A DNA stretch of 53,660 nt from an uncultured Lachnospiraceae bacterium (GCA_947623805.1 CANQHZ010000013.1:1-53660), one strand, 5' to 3'. Positions 9,212 to 18,479 are shown, counted from the first letter of the stretch. Numbers and translations: made by a program. The notes: generated by a model from the letters alone, not told the origin.

Positions 9212-10507
9212 TTAAAGCTCATCAATCAGGCGTATAATATCCTTAAAAGGCATTAACTTAGAATCAACCTCCATCGCCCTATGATGTTTCAGTATTTCCG
9301 TCGCGGTTTCCTGCATTGCGGGGAACGCGCTCCTCGTAAGCTGGTTGGCATAAATTACTATATTAACCCCTGCCTTTGCCAGTTCTTCCTCCGTAATGCT
9401 GTTAAACGAAGTTGGTACTACCACGATAGGCGTAGACTTATCCCTTTCCCTGAACAGATGGCAAAACTCCAAAATCTCATCGGGGCTTTTCTTCCGCGAA
9501 TGAATCATAATGCCATCTGCTCCAGCCTTCACATACGCAAAAGCGCGCTCCAGTGCTTCCTCCATAGGCTTTTCCAAAATCAAGCTCTCAATACGCGCAA
9601 TAATCATGAAGTCGTCCGTGCGGAGCGCCTGTTTACCTGCGCTTATTTTCTCGCAGAAATTCTCTATCGTATCTTGTGTCTGCTCTACTTCCGTGCCAAA
9701 CAGCGAGTTCTTTTTTAGTCCTGTCTTGTCTTCTATGATTACCGCCGACACTCCCATACGCTCTAAAGTCCGCACATTGTATACAAAATGTTCCACAAGT
9801 CCGCCCGTATCACCGTCAAGAATAATCGGTTTTGTCGTCACATCCATCACATCATCAATCGTACGGATACGCGAAGACATATCGACAAGTTCAATATCGG
9901 GCTTACCCTTTGCCGTTGAGTCGCACAGGCTCGAAATCCACATAGCGTCAAACTGGTCGAGTTCTCCGTTGCTCTCCACGATAGTTTTTTCGGCAATCAA
10001 ACCTGTCAAGCCTGAATGTACTTCAAGGGTTTTTACAATAGGACGCAGCTTTATCAGCTGACGCAAGCGCTTACGCCTAAATTCAGGCATCGCAAGCTTT
10101 TCTTTCATGCGGTCGTCAATCTTTTTGACCTTTTCATTGTATGTATACGGTACTTCTATGAGCTGCCCGCCATATTTTTTGAGATTATTTACTACATTCT
10201 CTCTGATTGCGCTCTCAGGTCCGTTCTGCCAGTTGTCACCGTGAATGACATAATCCGGCTTTAGTTCTTCAAGAACATCGTCATACATAATCTCCCGCTG
10301 AATCAATACTTGGTCTGCAAGCCCTGTCGCCTTTATAATTTCTATCCGCTCATCTATCGAGATTGTCGGAAAACGATTGTATCGCACCATAGCTTCATCA
10401 GCAAGCACACCAACGATAACCTGTCCGTATTTTTTTGCCTCGTTTAAAATATTCAAATGTCCTTCATGGATAACATCCGTGCAAAAACAAGTGTAAATTT
10501 TATTCAT
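9212..10507 (-). CDS. aepX: phosphoenolpyruvate mutase with N-terminal cytidylyltransferase-like domain
   Basis: A 431-residue two-domain protein. Residues 1-140 form a nucleotidyltransferase domain of the glycerol-3-phosphate cytidylyltransferase type: HEGH (HxGH motif) near residue 14 and the ISIDERIE segment near residue 50. Residues about 150-431 are PEP mutase, which turns PEP into phosphonopyruvate, with the diagnostic EDKTGLKKNS motif (EDKxxxxxNS) and DGDTGG metal-site segment. The fused architecture is known in PEP mutases of surface-phosphonate pathways. It is unclear whether the N-terminal domain is active, since a separate cytidylyltransferase follows. The start codon has GAGG 4 bases ahead. 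Confidence 0.95.
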   Translation of the reverse strand: MNKIYTCFCTDVIHEGHLNILNEAKKYGQVIVGVLADEAMVRYNRFPTISIDERIEIIKATGLADQVLIQREIMYDDVLEELKPDYVIHGDNWQNGPESAIRENVVNNLKKYGGQLIEVPYTYNEKVKKIDDRMKEKLAMPEFRRKRLRQLIKLRPIVKTLEVHSGLTGLIAEKTIVESNGELDQFDAMWISSLCDSTAKGKPDIELVDMSSRIRTIDDVMDVTTKPIILDGDTGGLVEHFVYNVRTLERMGVSAVIIEDKTGLKKNSLFGTEVEQTQDTIENFCEKISAGKQALRTDDFMIIARIESLILEKPMEEALERAFAYVKAGADGIMIHSRKKSPDEILEFCHLFRERDKSTPIVVVPTSFNSITEEELAKAGVNIVIYANQLTRSAFPAMQETATEILKHHRAMEVDSKLMPFKDIIRLIDEL

Positions 10508-10640
10508 GTTTCCTCACATTCCGCCGAGCCTAATCCGTATGAAAAAGCACAGCCATAACTTATTTTATAATTATAATCATCAGGATAATCCACAGCAGAC
10601 GCCTATACGATACCGGCAAATTCACGTCATGCCGCACAAC

Positions 10641-11765
10641 TTACTTATACTTCACAGGTATTGCAACATTGTATTTTCTAAGCGCTTCCTCAAAAACCGT
10701 AAAAAAGTCTTCAATGTCCTTAGCCGTTATTGCGCCCAATGCACACAGACGAAACATTCCCATTTTTTCAACCTTGCCTGGATATATCGTAAATCCTCTC
10801 TCGTAGCAATAGTCGTGGATTTTGATAAAATCCCAGTTTTCATCGTCAGGATAGAGCGCCGCCGCGACAAGCCCCGACGAATATTCCTTAGGGATATAAG
10901 TGCGAAAGCCAAGCCCTGCAAGTCCGTCACAGATGGCGTTAAATACCCCAAGATGACGCTCCCACTTTGCCGTTTCGCCCTCCTCAAAGTATTCTTTCAA
11001 TGCCTGCCTTGTCGCATAAATCACCTGTACCGGCGGAGTAAAATGCATCTCGCCGTGCTCTTTCGCATATTCATACTGCATATACAGATTGCAATAATAT
11101 GAACGCTTGGGGTACTCGGCCGATGCCTCTATCACAGCCTTATTTCCTATTACAAAGGAAAGACCAGTCATTGCCATTATTCCCTTCTGCGCCGACGCCA
11201 TGCAGAAATCGATGTTGTCCTTTTGCATATCTATGGGGCGCATGGCATAGGTAGATGTCGTATCCACTGCAAACACGGCATGATACTTGTGCGCTATCGC
11301 GCCTATCTCGCGAATAGGATTTAAAAGCCCTGTACCTGTTTCGTTGTGAGTGGTGTAGACGAGCGCTACATCAGGATTTTCCTGCAATGCCCTTTCCACT
11401 GCTCCCATATCCATAGGCTGATTGAGCGCAAATTTGAGGTTTATATGCTCCAGTCCGTAATATTCGCATATCTCCACAGCTCTGCTGCTGTATGCACCAT
11501 TATTGAGTATCAGGATTTTTTTATCTTGCGGCAGCAGCGAATTGAGACATATATCCATATTTATAGTACCTGAGCCGCAAAACAAGACAGCCGTATACAC
11601 GCTTGGGTCAGCATGCACAATTTTCAAAAGACCATCTTCAATCTCACGCATAACCGCCACAAACTCTTTTTCTCTGGGACAAATATCAGGCACAACCTGC
11701 GCCATTTTCACAGTATCTGTAGTCGTCGCAGGCCCCGGATTTAACAATACATTTCTCTTTACCAT
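10641..11765 (-). CDS. phnW: 2-aminoethylphosphonate aminotransferase (class V)
   Basis: A 374-residue PLP enzyme that interconverts phosphonoacetaldehyde and 2-aminoethylphosphonate, here in the biosynthetic direction. It begins VLLNPGPATTT, the PLP lysine is in ASAQKGIMAMTG and the cofactor Asp in FAVDTTSTY. The ATG at 11765 is favoured (GGAG 10 bases ahead) over an upstream in-frame ATG inside the methyltransferase 3' end. It follows that gene by 20 bases and precedes the PEP mutase gene by 133 bases. No phosphonatase gene is present, which argues against AEP breakdown. Confidence 0.92.
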   Translation of the reverse strand: MVKRNVLLNPGPATTTDTVKMAQVVPDICPREKEFVAVMREIEDGLLKIVHADPSVYTAVLFCGSGTINMDICLNSLLPQDKKILILNNGAYSSRAVEICEYYGLEHINLKFALNQPMDMGAVERALQENPDVALVYTTHNETGTGLLNPIREIGAIAHKYHAVFAVDTTSTYAMRPIDMQKDNIDFCMASAQKGIMAMTGLSFVIGNKAVIEASAEYPKRSYYCNLYMQYEYAKEHGEMHFTPPVQVIYATRQALKEYFEEGETAKWERHLGVFNAICDGLAGLGFRTYIPKEYSSGLVAAALYPDDENWDFIKIHDYCYERGFTIYPGKVEKMGMFRLCALGAITAKDIEDFFTVFEEALRKYNVAIPVKYK

Positions 11766-11785
11766 AACAATATTTCTCCAATAAA

Positions 11786-12545
11786 TTACATTTCGTTTTT
11801 TATCATAAAACAATTATAAACATAATCATTATTCCAATACTCTTTCATACTCGGCTTTGAAAATCTAATGCTCATATCATGTGTTTCGGCAAAATTTAAA
11901 AAGAACTGCTTCTCATAGAAAAATTTAGGTAAGTCCTTATATCGTTCTTCATAATTTTCTATAACCTGTTTCCTATATGCAATAAAGGCGTCTTTTTTCC
12001 CCGCATCATGAATATCTATAATTCCAATCGAATATTCTGCTTTCTTATACATCTTTTCCAACACTTCATAAGCATAATCATATCCATCAAAATATGAAAA
12101 GACACTATTTGAGAGTATGGCATCATACATAATCTCACATGATAAGTTTGATGCCTCATCACAAATCAGTTCTTTGGGAGTTTCCAATACCCCCTTTGCA
12201 ATTTCAATTTCTGCCGACGAATAATCTATTCCGCCTACCTTTATTCCATCTCTTTGAAACAAATACAAATTTGCCCCACAGCCACAGCCGACTTCAAATA
12301 TGCTTTTTATTTCCTTTTTTTGCGTCGTTGCGTTAAATTCTAATTCATTCTTAGTTTGTATATATTGGGAATAAAACTCATCATACGCAAGGCTGACCTT
12401 GTCATACCCCCCCCCTGGTATTAACTGAGTCCCACCCCGCAATTCGCTTTAGCTCCATAAATACCCTATGCGCATCTCCGGACTTTAACTCCTTTTCATC
12501 TGCCTCTCTCTTTTCCCATATTTCATGCCACTTACCATTTGTCAT
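11786..12545 (-). CDS. class I SAM-dependent methyltransferase, frame broken at a G9 tract (OFF)
   Basis: The natural start is the ATG at 12545, 20 bases after the YidC fusion gene, with GGGAG upstream. It opens MTNGKWHEIWEKREA, a start typical of this methyltransferase group, and runs 45 codons to the G9 tract at 12407-12415, after which it hits TGA. The rest continues in another frame: motif I is EVGCGCGANLYLF, followed by GIDYSS. Eight (or 11) G would join the halves into one 252-residue protein. A TTG at 12442 could start a short form, but it would lack the N-terminal segment and has no good ribosome site. Substrate unknown; the operon position suggests modification of a surface polymer. 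Either a phase-OFF contingency gene or a homopolymer miscall. Confidence 0.82.
12407..12415 (-). repeat. G9 homopolymer (C9 on plus), OFF phase
   Basis: Nine G in codons 46-49 of the methyltransferase. Frame arithmetic shows that 8 or 11 bases would restore the full reading frame. Confidence 0.88.
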
Positions 12546-12565
12546 TTTTGCTTTTCTCCCTTTCT

Positions 12566-14446
12566 TTATTTTTCAGAGCGCTTAACCAAACGGTCAATTA
12601 TATATTTCGCGCCTACTTTGCCGCTCGTTCCAATATTATAAATATACTGTTCTTTTAATTTTTGCAGAGAATCACTTGAAAATTCCGCGTCTTCCAATAG
12701 CTTATCTACCGCTGACACAATCTTGTCCCCTGCTTCTGACAAATCAACAGATATGCCTATCACATTTCGCAATTCTATATCAATCGGCACGGTCTCCAAT
12801 TCCTTATAATCAGGATTAAGAATTTTCATTGGCGTATTGATAAACAGTACAGGTTTCAATGTTGAAAATGTATACTCAAATGCAATGCTCGACCAGTCTG
12901 TTACAAGCAAATCCGCCATATACACAGTCTTATTAGAAGAAAAATCTTTTTGGAAAACAACACCGTAATCGCTGTACTTAGCAGCCAATGCATCAATCTT
13001 ACTCTCAAAATGGCGCACATATTGTGGGTGTGGTCTTACAATAATGCGATAATCTGTCTTCACAAGCTTGTCCAGCATACGCTCAATGCATGAATCTAAT
13101 ATATTATCCTTTTGCCAAGACGGCGCTATTAAAATTGTCTTTTTATGGCCGTCAACAGTCTGCATATTTTCTTCCACAAGCATTTGATTGTAAGATGCTG
13201 TCATATCATCAATAACTGAGGAGCCCCATTCAACAAGCGTCTTTGACGGCAATCCATACTTTTTCTCCCGTTCAGCAATTTCTGCCTTATTTTTCGGTCC
13301 TGATGTATAGATTGTGTCAAAATGGTCAAGCGCGTTTTTGTGAAAGGATAGATTTGCACTGTTTACGTCATGCGGCACATATATATACTCGATATCCTTT
13401 TTCACATAAGAGCGCTTTAGCTGGAAATTTTCCAAGTCAGGCGTAGTCATCACACAGATATCAGTTTCAAGCTTCATCATCAGCACAATAAGACGGTTCT
13501 CACCGATATAATAAGGTTTGAACTGCTCACTCTCCAAAGCAAAAACCTCGTCAAGCGGGTCACTTGTGATATAATGCACCACAATATTAGTCCTGCGTAT
13601 TATCTCCTCTATTATATTCTTATAATATTTATAAAAACCATTTTTCTCCGAATAGAAGACTACACGCTTTCTTCCTGCAGAAAAGAAACGCTTATAATCC
13701 GCCTTTTCCTTTTTTCGGTACGGATTTTTCCTGTCCTCTTTCTTTTTTGGCGCCATAAATTGTTTCGCCTGTTTTAATTCTTCCTTGCTCTTTTCCAAAG
13801 CGTCATAATCTATATAGTTTTTGGGATTTATCCAGATATTCAAAAGTACAAGCTGCAGTATGGAAAGCAGGTTGCTGTAGCTCCAATATATTCCCACTCC
13901 TATCGATACAAAAAAGCCAAGATACAATGAAAGCCCTACGGAAAATATCATAGTACCGTACTGGTTAAGCGCGCCCTGCTCCGCCTGCAGGACATTTATT
14001 TTGTTCTGCACATAACACATCAAAAAAGCCGACACTGCCGCAATCACAGGCACGAGCAGCGTAAGCCCCATAGTTTGTATAGGTACGGCATTTAAGGTCG
14101 TCCCGCGCTTTACCGCCTCCACGACGCCCATCAGCAGCGCAAGCTGTACGAACAGCGGTATCAAGTCCACAAACGGGCTGTATTTTTCCCGCTTAAACAG
14201 CTTGTACTGCTCCTCGGAAATCATCTCCTGATTACCCATGTATGCCGCCTTGATATGGTTCATCTCAGGCTGCATACGCACTGTCTTAATGGAATTTTTC
14301 TGCACCCATACGGAAAGTGGCAGCAGAATAACCTTTGTCAGAAAAGTAAATATAAAAATCGCAATCCAATAATTGTGGCAAACGGCATAGCAGGCGTTTA
14401 TAAGCCATACTAAGCCGTCTACTATCGCATTGATTATAGCACTCAT
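12566..14446 (-). CDS. YidC/Oxa1 insertase fused to CDP-glycerol glycerophosphotransferase-like domain
   Basis: A 626-residue fusion. Residues 1-225 are YidC/Oxa1-like with membrane helices near 25-45, 95-115, 125-150 and 165-185 and the conserved cytoplasmic hairpin. A Lys/Glu-rich linker (about 225-260) leads to a GT-B domain of the TagB/TagF type, with RPHP near 471 and TDWSS near 518. Such enzymes transfer glycerophosphate or similar alcohol phosphates from CDP donors. In this locus the donor could be CDP-AEP, which would make it the missing AEP transferase (inference). Classical YidC lies with rpmH/rnpA, so this is an accessory copy. It starts 5 bases after the small upstream gene, and GAGG lies upstream. 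Confidence 0.9.
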   Translation of the reverse strand: MSAIINAIVDGLVWLINACYAVCHNYWIAIFIFTFLTKVILLPLSVWVQKNSIKTVRMQPEMNHIKAAYMGNQEMISEEQYKLFKREKYSPFVDLIPLFVQLALLMGVVEAVKRGTTLNAVPIQTMGLTLLVPVIAAVSAFLMCYVQNKINVLQAEQGALNQYGTMIFSVGLSLYLGFFVSIGVGIYWSYSNLLSILQLVLLNIWINPKNYIDYDALEKSKEELKQAKQFMAPKKKEDRKNPYRKKEKADYKRFFSAGRKRVVFYSEKNGFYKYYKNIIEEIIRRTNIVVHYITSDPLDEVFALESEQFKPYYIGENRLIVLMMKLETDICVMTTPDLENFQLKRSYVKKDIEYIYVPHDVNSANLSFHKNALDHFDTIYTSGPKNKAEIAEREKKYGLPSKTLVEWGSSVIDDMTASYNQMLVEENMQTVDGHKKTILIAPSWQKDNILDSCIERMLDKLVKTDYRIIVRPHPQYVRHFESKIDALAAKYSDYGVVFQKDFSSNKTVYMADLLVTDWSSIAFEYTFSTLKPVLFINTPMKILNPDYKELETVPIDIELRNVIGISVDLSEAGDKIVSAVDKLLEDAEFSSDSLQKLKEQYIYNIGTSGKVGAKYIIDRLVKRSEK

Positions 14447-14451
14447 GCCTT

Positions 14452-14706
14452 TTAGTCCTCTGTATCCTTAAACTCGATTTTTTCTTCTTCCTCCTGATTT
14501 GCTTTCTTCCCCTTAAAGAGCTGAAAAATCTTGTGGCGGAATATGGTAAGTCCCGCACCAAGGGCAATCAGCACACCCGCTACACCCTGAATAATGTACG
14601 TAACTGCCGACGGGTCAATGTACGCATAAACCGGCACAGTGAAAAGAGCATGAAAGCATGTGAAAAAGTAAAGAAATGAAAGTGTTCTCGCAATTATTTT
14701 TTTCAT
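14452..14706 (-). CDS. small membrane protein with AYIDPS motif
   Basis: An 84-residue protein. A signal-like helix (about 5-28) ends in PVYAYIDPSAV, a second helix follows (about 38-60), and a charged tail rich in Lys then Glu completes it. Small proteins with a PxAYIDPxxxxxxxQ segment often sit beside sulfatase-fold membrane transferases in Clostridia, and that is so here (the 14776-16488 gene is just upstream). GGAG precedes the ATG and the YidC fusion gene starts 5 bases later. Probably a partner or chaperone of the transferase; no function can be proved. Confidence 0.8.
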   Translation of the reverse strand: MKKIIARTLSFLYFFTCFHALFTVPVYAYIDPSAVTYIIQGVAGVLIALGAGLTIFRHKIFQLFKGKKANQEEEEKIEFKDTED

Positions 14707-14775
14707 AATTTTTATTCTCCATTCATATATATAATAATATTGGTATTATAACACCAACAAATATCAATGTCCAGC

Positions 14776-16488
14776 CTAAAAATAGGAATCTACTATCGGT
14801 ACAATCTCACTTGGTCCTATTTCTGTCTGCTTCAAAAGCTCCGATACATCACCGGTATAAGTATATCCAAAATACACATTCGAATCGCCTGTTTTATCTC
14901 CCGTGTAACAGGGAACAGACGGATAATCCTCGCTGTACATGCGCAGCCATACTGTTCTGGTTCTTTCTTCATCCTGCTCATAATCATGAACAGACTTGCC
15001 GTATTTCGTATAATCCACTCCTACTGCCTCCGCAATCGTTGGCATATAATCGGCAAATGAAACGGGAGCTGTATTGACAGGCGATACGTCATGCTTTTCC
15101 TGAGGCTCTTTCATATAAAATATCACTTGAGAATCATAGGGCCCTCCATGGTCTGCCGTAATAATAATCGTGGCATCGTCATACACCCCCAAATCCTTTA
15201 GCTGATTAAGATATTCATTCACGATTACCATGCAGCCCTTTGTAGTTTCCTCCAGTGTCGAGTTTTCTTTGTAATTGCCCGCTTCATCAGTCGTATAAAG
15301 ATGAGGTCCCATAATGTGCTGCACGATATAATAATTGGATTTACTGTCAGCAGTAAGTCTTTTCTCCGTCAATCCTTTATAAAAATCATAATTCTCATGG
15401 TTGATTTTATTTTCTTTAACTTCTACAATATTTGAATACTCGTCAATATTGGCATAAAAATATGGTTTTAAGATATCTGGAAACATACGATAGCTTGACA
15501 TCTTAGCCATAGTCTTGAACAAAAGCTTATAAAATATATCTATCTCCTGCGAGGAATTTACTACATTTGACAGCTTGCCATCCAAAATCTCCGGCGAATT
15601 AAGACCGCATAAAATATTGGTGTCAGGCGTATACACATTCGCCACAAAATTTTGCTCGGAAAGCATATCATAAAATTCTTCCGTGCTTTCATTGTTCCAG
15701 ATATTCTCACACCATTCATTAATCCCGACATCCATATCAACCTCCTGTCCTGTAAGCATATGAGGAAGTGACGGAAACGTGCCAAAATAAACACAATCCA
15801 TATTGTTGTAATACGTAAAGTCATGGAGGAAATCCACGGCGTCAGGGTATGCCGTCAACAACGGCTCTATATACTGATTGCTGAAATAATCCAAAATTAT
15901 AACAATTACATTTTTATCGGCAGAAACCGTATACTGATTCTCGCCTGAGAGATGCCATTTCCCCTCAGGATAAACATATGCTTCCTCCCTCGCCGATACA
16001 GTCAATGATACCAGCGCAACTGCCTGTATAAGCAAAAGGAAAACGGATAAATACATAACCGTCTTTTTCCAAATCTCCGATTTCCAAAAAGCCAAAACGA
16101 TAACTCCGACTATTATGACAAGCCAAACAATAAGATTGCCTACAGACTGTCCCGTTCCAACCTTATATCCTTCCGGATTTACGCCAAGCAAATCAAGATT
16201 TTTATTCAAAAACATAACCTGGATATATCCACCGACAGAAAACGCAAATATCACAGACATCACTGCCCTATACGCCTTATCAGGTAAGACAGAAAATATC
16301 AATGTAAAAACAATCGTACCCGCCACGGCAAACAAGGTCATATACCCTGCAAACTCACCATATACAAACTCAAATTCCGTAACATTTGAGAAAAAAATCT
16401 CAGACGGTCCAAAAATAAGCAGCATAAAAGCCAAAAGAAAATTAATCAAAAATGCAATGATTATTTTCTCTTTAATAATCTTTTTCAT
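14776..16488 (-). CDS. membrane alkaline-phosphatase-superfamily (sulfatase-like) transferase
   Basis: A 570-residue protein with four to five membrane helices in the first 170 residues and an extracellular sulfatase/LtaS-like domain. Active-site marks are the metal Asp in VIILDYF, the nucleophile candidate Thr237 in FGTFPSLPHMLTG, HIMGPH, and TADHGGP. It is a shorter paralogue of the 5147-7258 gene, with similar segments (LDDFTYY-type, MLTG, DATIIITADHG, NTAPVS). It is the first gene of the phosphonate operon, with a promoter candidate 20 bases upstream. Probably moves a phospho- or phosphono-group onto a surface polymer; substrate unknown. It has no homopolymer tract. Confidence 0.86.
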   Translation of the reverse strand: MKKIIKEKIIIAFLINFLLAFMLLIFGPSEIFFSNVTEFEFVYGEFAGYMTLFAVAGTIVFTLIFSVLPDKAYRAVMSVIFAFSVGGYIQVMFLNKNLDLLGVNPEGYKVGTGQSVGNLIVWLVIIVGVIVLAFWKSEIWKKTVMYLSVFLLLIQAVALVSLTVSAREEAYVYPEGKWHLSGENQYTVSADKNVIVIILDYFSNQYIEPLLTAYPDAVDFLHDFTYYNNMDCVYFGTFPSLPHMLTGQEVDMDVGINEWCENIWNNESTEEFYDMLSEQNFVANVYTPDTNILCGLNSPEILDGKLSNVVNSSQEIDIFYKLLFKTMAKMSSYRMFPDILKPYFYANIDEYSNIVEVKENKINHENYDFYKGLTEKRLTADSKSNYYIVQHIMGPHLYTTDEAGNYKENSTLEETTKGCMVIVNEYLNQLKDLGVYDDATIIITADHGGPYDSQVIFYMKEPQEKHDVSPVNTAPVSFADYMPTIAEAVGVDYTKYGKSVHDYEQDEERTRTVWLRMYSEDYPSVPCYTGDKTGDSNVYFGYTYTGDVSELLKQTEIGPSEIVPIVDSYF

Positions 16489-16508
16489 TATTTGGGATTT
16501 CCTTTCAT

Positions 16509-16536
16509 ATAATACACTATTCTACCCAAAAATCAA
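16509..16536 (-). promoter_or_regulatory. candidate promoter of the phosphonate operon
   Basis: On the minus strand TTGATT (16531-16536), 16-base spacer, TATTAT (16509-16514), just ahead of the first gene and its ribosome site. Confidence 0.55.
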
Positions 16537-16563
16537 ATTTCATTTATAAACACGAATACAATA

Positions 16564-17109
16564 TCAGATTATCTCCCTAATTTTCTCACGAACCTTAGTC
16601 ATAGACGCAGTAGGCTCAAAACGCGCGATTATATTGCCGTTTCTGTCTATCAGAAATTTTGTGAAATTCCACTTGATGGCGCTGTTGTTTTTGTAACGCC
16701 TGTCGTGCTTTTTGACAAGCTGACCAAGCATCGCGCCCATAGGAGTGCCTGTATCAAAACCTGTAAACGAGGTATTCTCCACAAGCCATTTATAGAGAGG
16801 TATAGCACCTTGTCCGTTTACTTCTATTTTTGAAAACTGCGGAAAAGTAATGCCGTAGTGCGATATGCAGAATGAATGTATTTCTTCGTCTGTACCGGAT
16901 GCCTGTTCACCAAATTGGTTGCAAGGGAAATCGAGAATTTCAAAGCCTTCCTTTTGATATTGTACATATATCTCCTGGAGCTCCTTGTAATGTGGGGTAA
17001 AACCGCAGCCTGTAGCTGTATTGACAATAAGAAGAACTTTTCCCTTGTAATCGGAAAGCGGAACCTCTTTGCCATCGCGCGCTCTTACAGAAAAATCATA
17101 AATTCCCAT
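16564..17109 (-). CDS. glutathione peroxidase-family (thioredoxin-dependent) peroxidase
   Basis: A 181-residue thiol peroxidase. Peroxidatic Cys35 lies in NTATGCGFTPHY, followed by FPCNQFG with the catalytic Gln65 and by KWNFTKFLID, which supplies the Trp/Asn of the tetrad. As a Cys (not Sec) enzyme it is expected to use thioredoxin rather than glutathione and to reduce peroxides in the cytoplasm. The ATG has AGGAGG 9 bases ahead. It is a single gene between the aldo/keto reductase and the phosphonate operon. Confidence 0.94.
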   Translation of the reverse strand: MGIYDFSVRARDGKEVPLSDYKGKVLLIVNTATGCGFTPHYKELQEIYVQYQKEGFEILDFPCNQFGEQASGTDEEIHSFCISHYGITFPQFSKIEVNGQGAIPLYKWLVENTSFTGFDTGTPMGAMLGQLVKKHDRRYKNNSAIKWNFTKFLIDRNGNIIARFEPTASMTKVREKIREII

Positions 17110-17148
17110 AGCTAAACCTCCTTGTGTATTATCTATTCATCTTCTATG

Positions 17149-17187
17149 ACTTGGCAGCGCAATTTTGTCAAACTGCAGCTGCCAAGT
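17149..17187. repeat. inverted repeat between reductase and peroxidase genes
   Basis: ACTTGGCAGC (17149-17158) pairs with GCTGCCAAGT (17178-17187). There is no clear T run on either side, so terminator function is doubtful. Confidence 0.5.
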
Positions 17188-17241
17188 TTATTGTATCATA
17201 TATTTTGCAAAGAATCACTGTTTTTAGCAAAATTTTATGCC

Positions 17242-18381
17242 TTATGCTTTTCCCATTTTTTCCGCAAAGCAGTGCAGCACTTCCGGAATATGTATCGTCT
17301 GCGGGCATACTTTTGAACAGCTGTGGCAGCCAATGCAGCATTCGGGCTGTTTATCGGCATCGATTGAGGCCAGCGCCATAGGCGCAATAAAATCCCCCGA
17401 ACCTGCCACTACAGCCTCATTGTACAGCTTCAACAGAAACGGTATATCAAGCTGCTTGGGGCAATGGCTTACGCAATAATGGCAGCCTGTACATGCAACG
17501 GCAGTCTCGGCTATCATTTCATCGGCAATCCCTAAGACAAGGCGCATTTCTTCTTCATTTAAAGGTTTGCTCTCAGCATATACAGCAATATTTTCTTTTA
17601 GCTGCTGCATATTTGACATTCCCGACAACGTAACCCCTACATTTGGAATTGACTGTATAAACCTGAACGCCCATGCGGGAATTTTTTCGTCAGGTCTTGC
17701 CGCCTTAAGCTTATCCGCGAATTTATCGGAAAGCGTCGCAAGCTGTCCGCCGCGAACAGGCTCCATAACCCAAATCGGTATTCCGTACTTGTTTAAGAGC
17801 TCAATTTTTCCTTTTGCGTTTTGGAAAGCATAATCAAAGTAATTCAACTCAATCTGGCAAAATTCCATGTTTTCTCCGTATGCATCCAAAAAACGTGTCA
17901 TACATTCAATATCGCCATGCGCAGAAAATCCCAAATGCTTGATGCGCCCATTTGCTTTCTGCTCCAAGAGATATTTATAAATCCCGTATTGCGGGTCAAG
18001 GTACTGATTTATATTCATCTCGCAGACATTGTGAAACAGATAAAAATCAAAATACTCGACCTGGCACTTTTTTAGCTGCTCCTCAAATATCTCTTTTACC
18101 TTCGGCATATTTGTAAGGTCATAGCCTGGAAATTTCGATGCAAGGTAAAAGCTGTCGCGCGGATACTTTTTTAGCAGCTGCCCGACTACAATCTCAGACT
18201 GTCCGCCATGATAACCGTATGCCGTATCGTAATAATTTATGCCCCCTTTCATGGCATATTCAAACATTTCCTCCGCTGCGCCAACATCGATTTTGGCATC
18301 ATCGCCGTCCAATACAGGCAGCCGCATATTGCCCATTCCCAGCGCCGATAATTTTTTCCCTTTAAATTCTGTGTAAATCAT
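17242..18381 (-). CDS. aldo/keto reductase with C-terminal two-[4Fe-4S] ferredoxin domain
   Basis: A 379-residue protein. The TIM-barrel reductase part (about 1-280) has the active-site YDTAYGYHGGQSE and the later HLGFSAHG. The tail has two clusters, CTGCHYCVSHC and CCIGCHSCSKVC. This fused form is common in strict anaerobes and is thought to use ferredoxin-type electrons for reduction of aldehydes or ketones. Physiological substrate is unknown. GGAG is 6 bases ahead of the ATG. Confidence 0.93.
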   Translation of the reverse strand: MIYTEFKGKKLSALGMGNMRLPVLDGDDAKIDVGAAEEMFEYAMKGGINYYDTAYGYHGGQSEIVVGQLLKKYPRDSFYLASKFPGYDLTNMPKVKEIFEEQLKKCQVEYFDFYLFHNVCEMNINQYLDPQYGIYKYLLEQKANGRIKHLGFSAHGDIECMTRFLDAYGENMEFCQIELNYFDYAFQNAKGKIELLNKYGIPIWVMEPVRGGQLATLSDKFADKLKAARPDEKIPAWAFRFIQSIPNVGVTLSGMSNMQQLKENIAVYAESKPLNEEEMRLVLGIADEMIAETAVACTGCHYCVSHCPKQLDIPFLLKLYNEAVVAGSGDFIAPMALASIDADKQPECCIGCHSCSKVCPQTIHIPEVLHCFAEKMGKA

Positions 18382-18479
18382 AAAATTCTCCTTTTCAGCT
18401 GCTGATTTTTAGTTTCAAACCGATTGCAAATAACGGTTAATTTTATTTTAACCGATATCACGCTTTAAATCAATCATAA

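Noticed and set aside
9510-10061. 183-residue plus-strand frame
   Set aside because: Opposite the PEP mutase gene, where the EDKxxxxxNS motif fixes the coding strand.
7385-11765. AEP breakdown (phosphonatase) pathway
   Set aside because: PEP mutase, decarboxylase and a cytidylyltransferase are present and no phosphonatase is, so the direction is synthesis.
11786-12442. Methyltransferase starting at TTG 12442
   Set aside because: The frame starts inside the region coded by the upstream ATG frame, has no good ribosome site and drops the family N terminus; the G9 frame shift explains both halves better.
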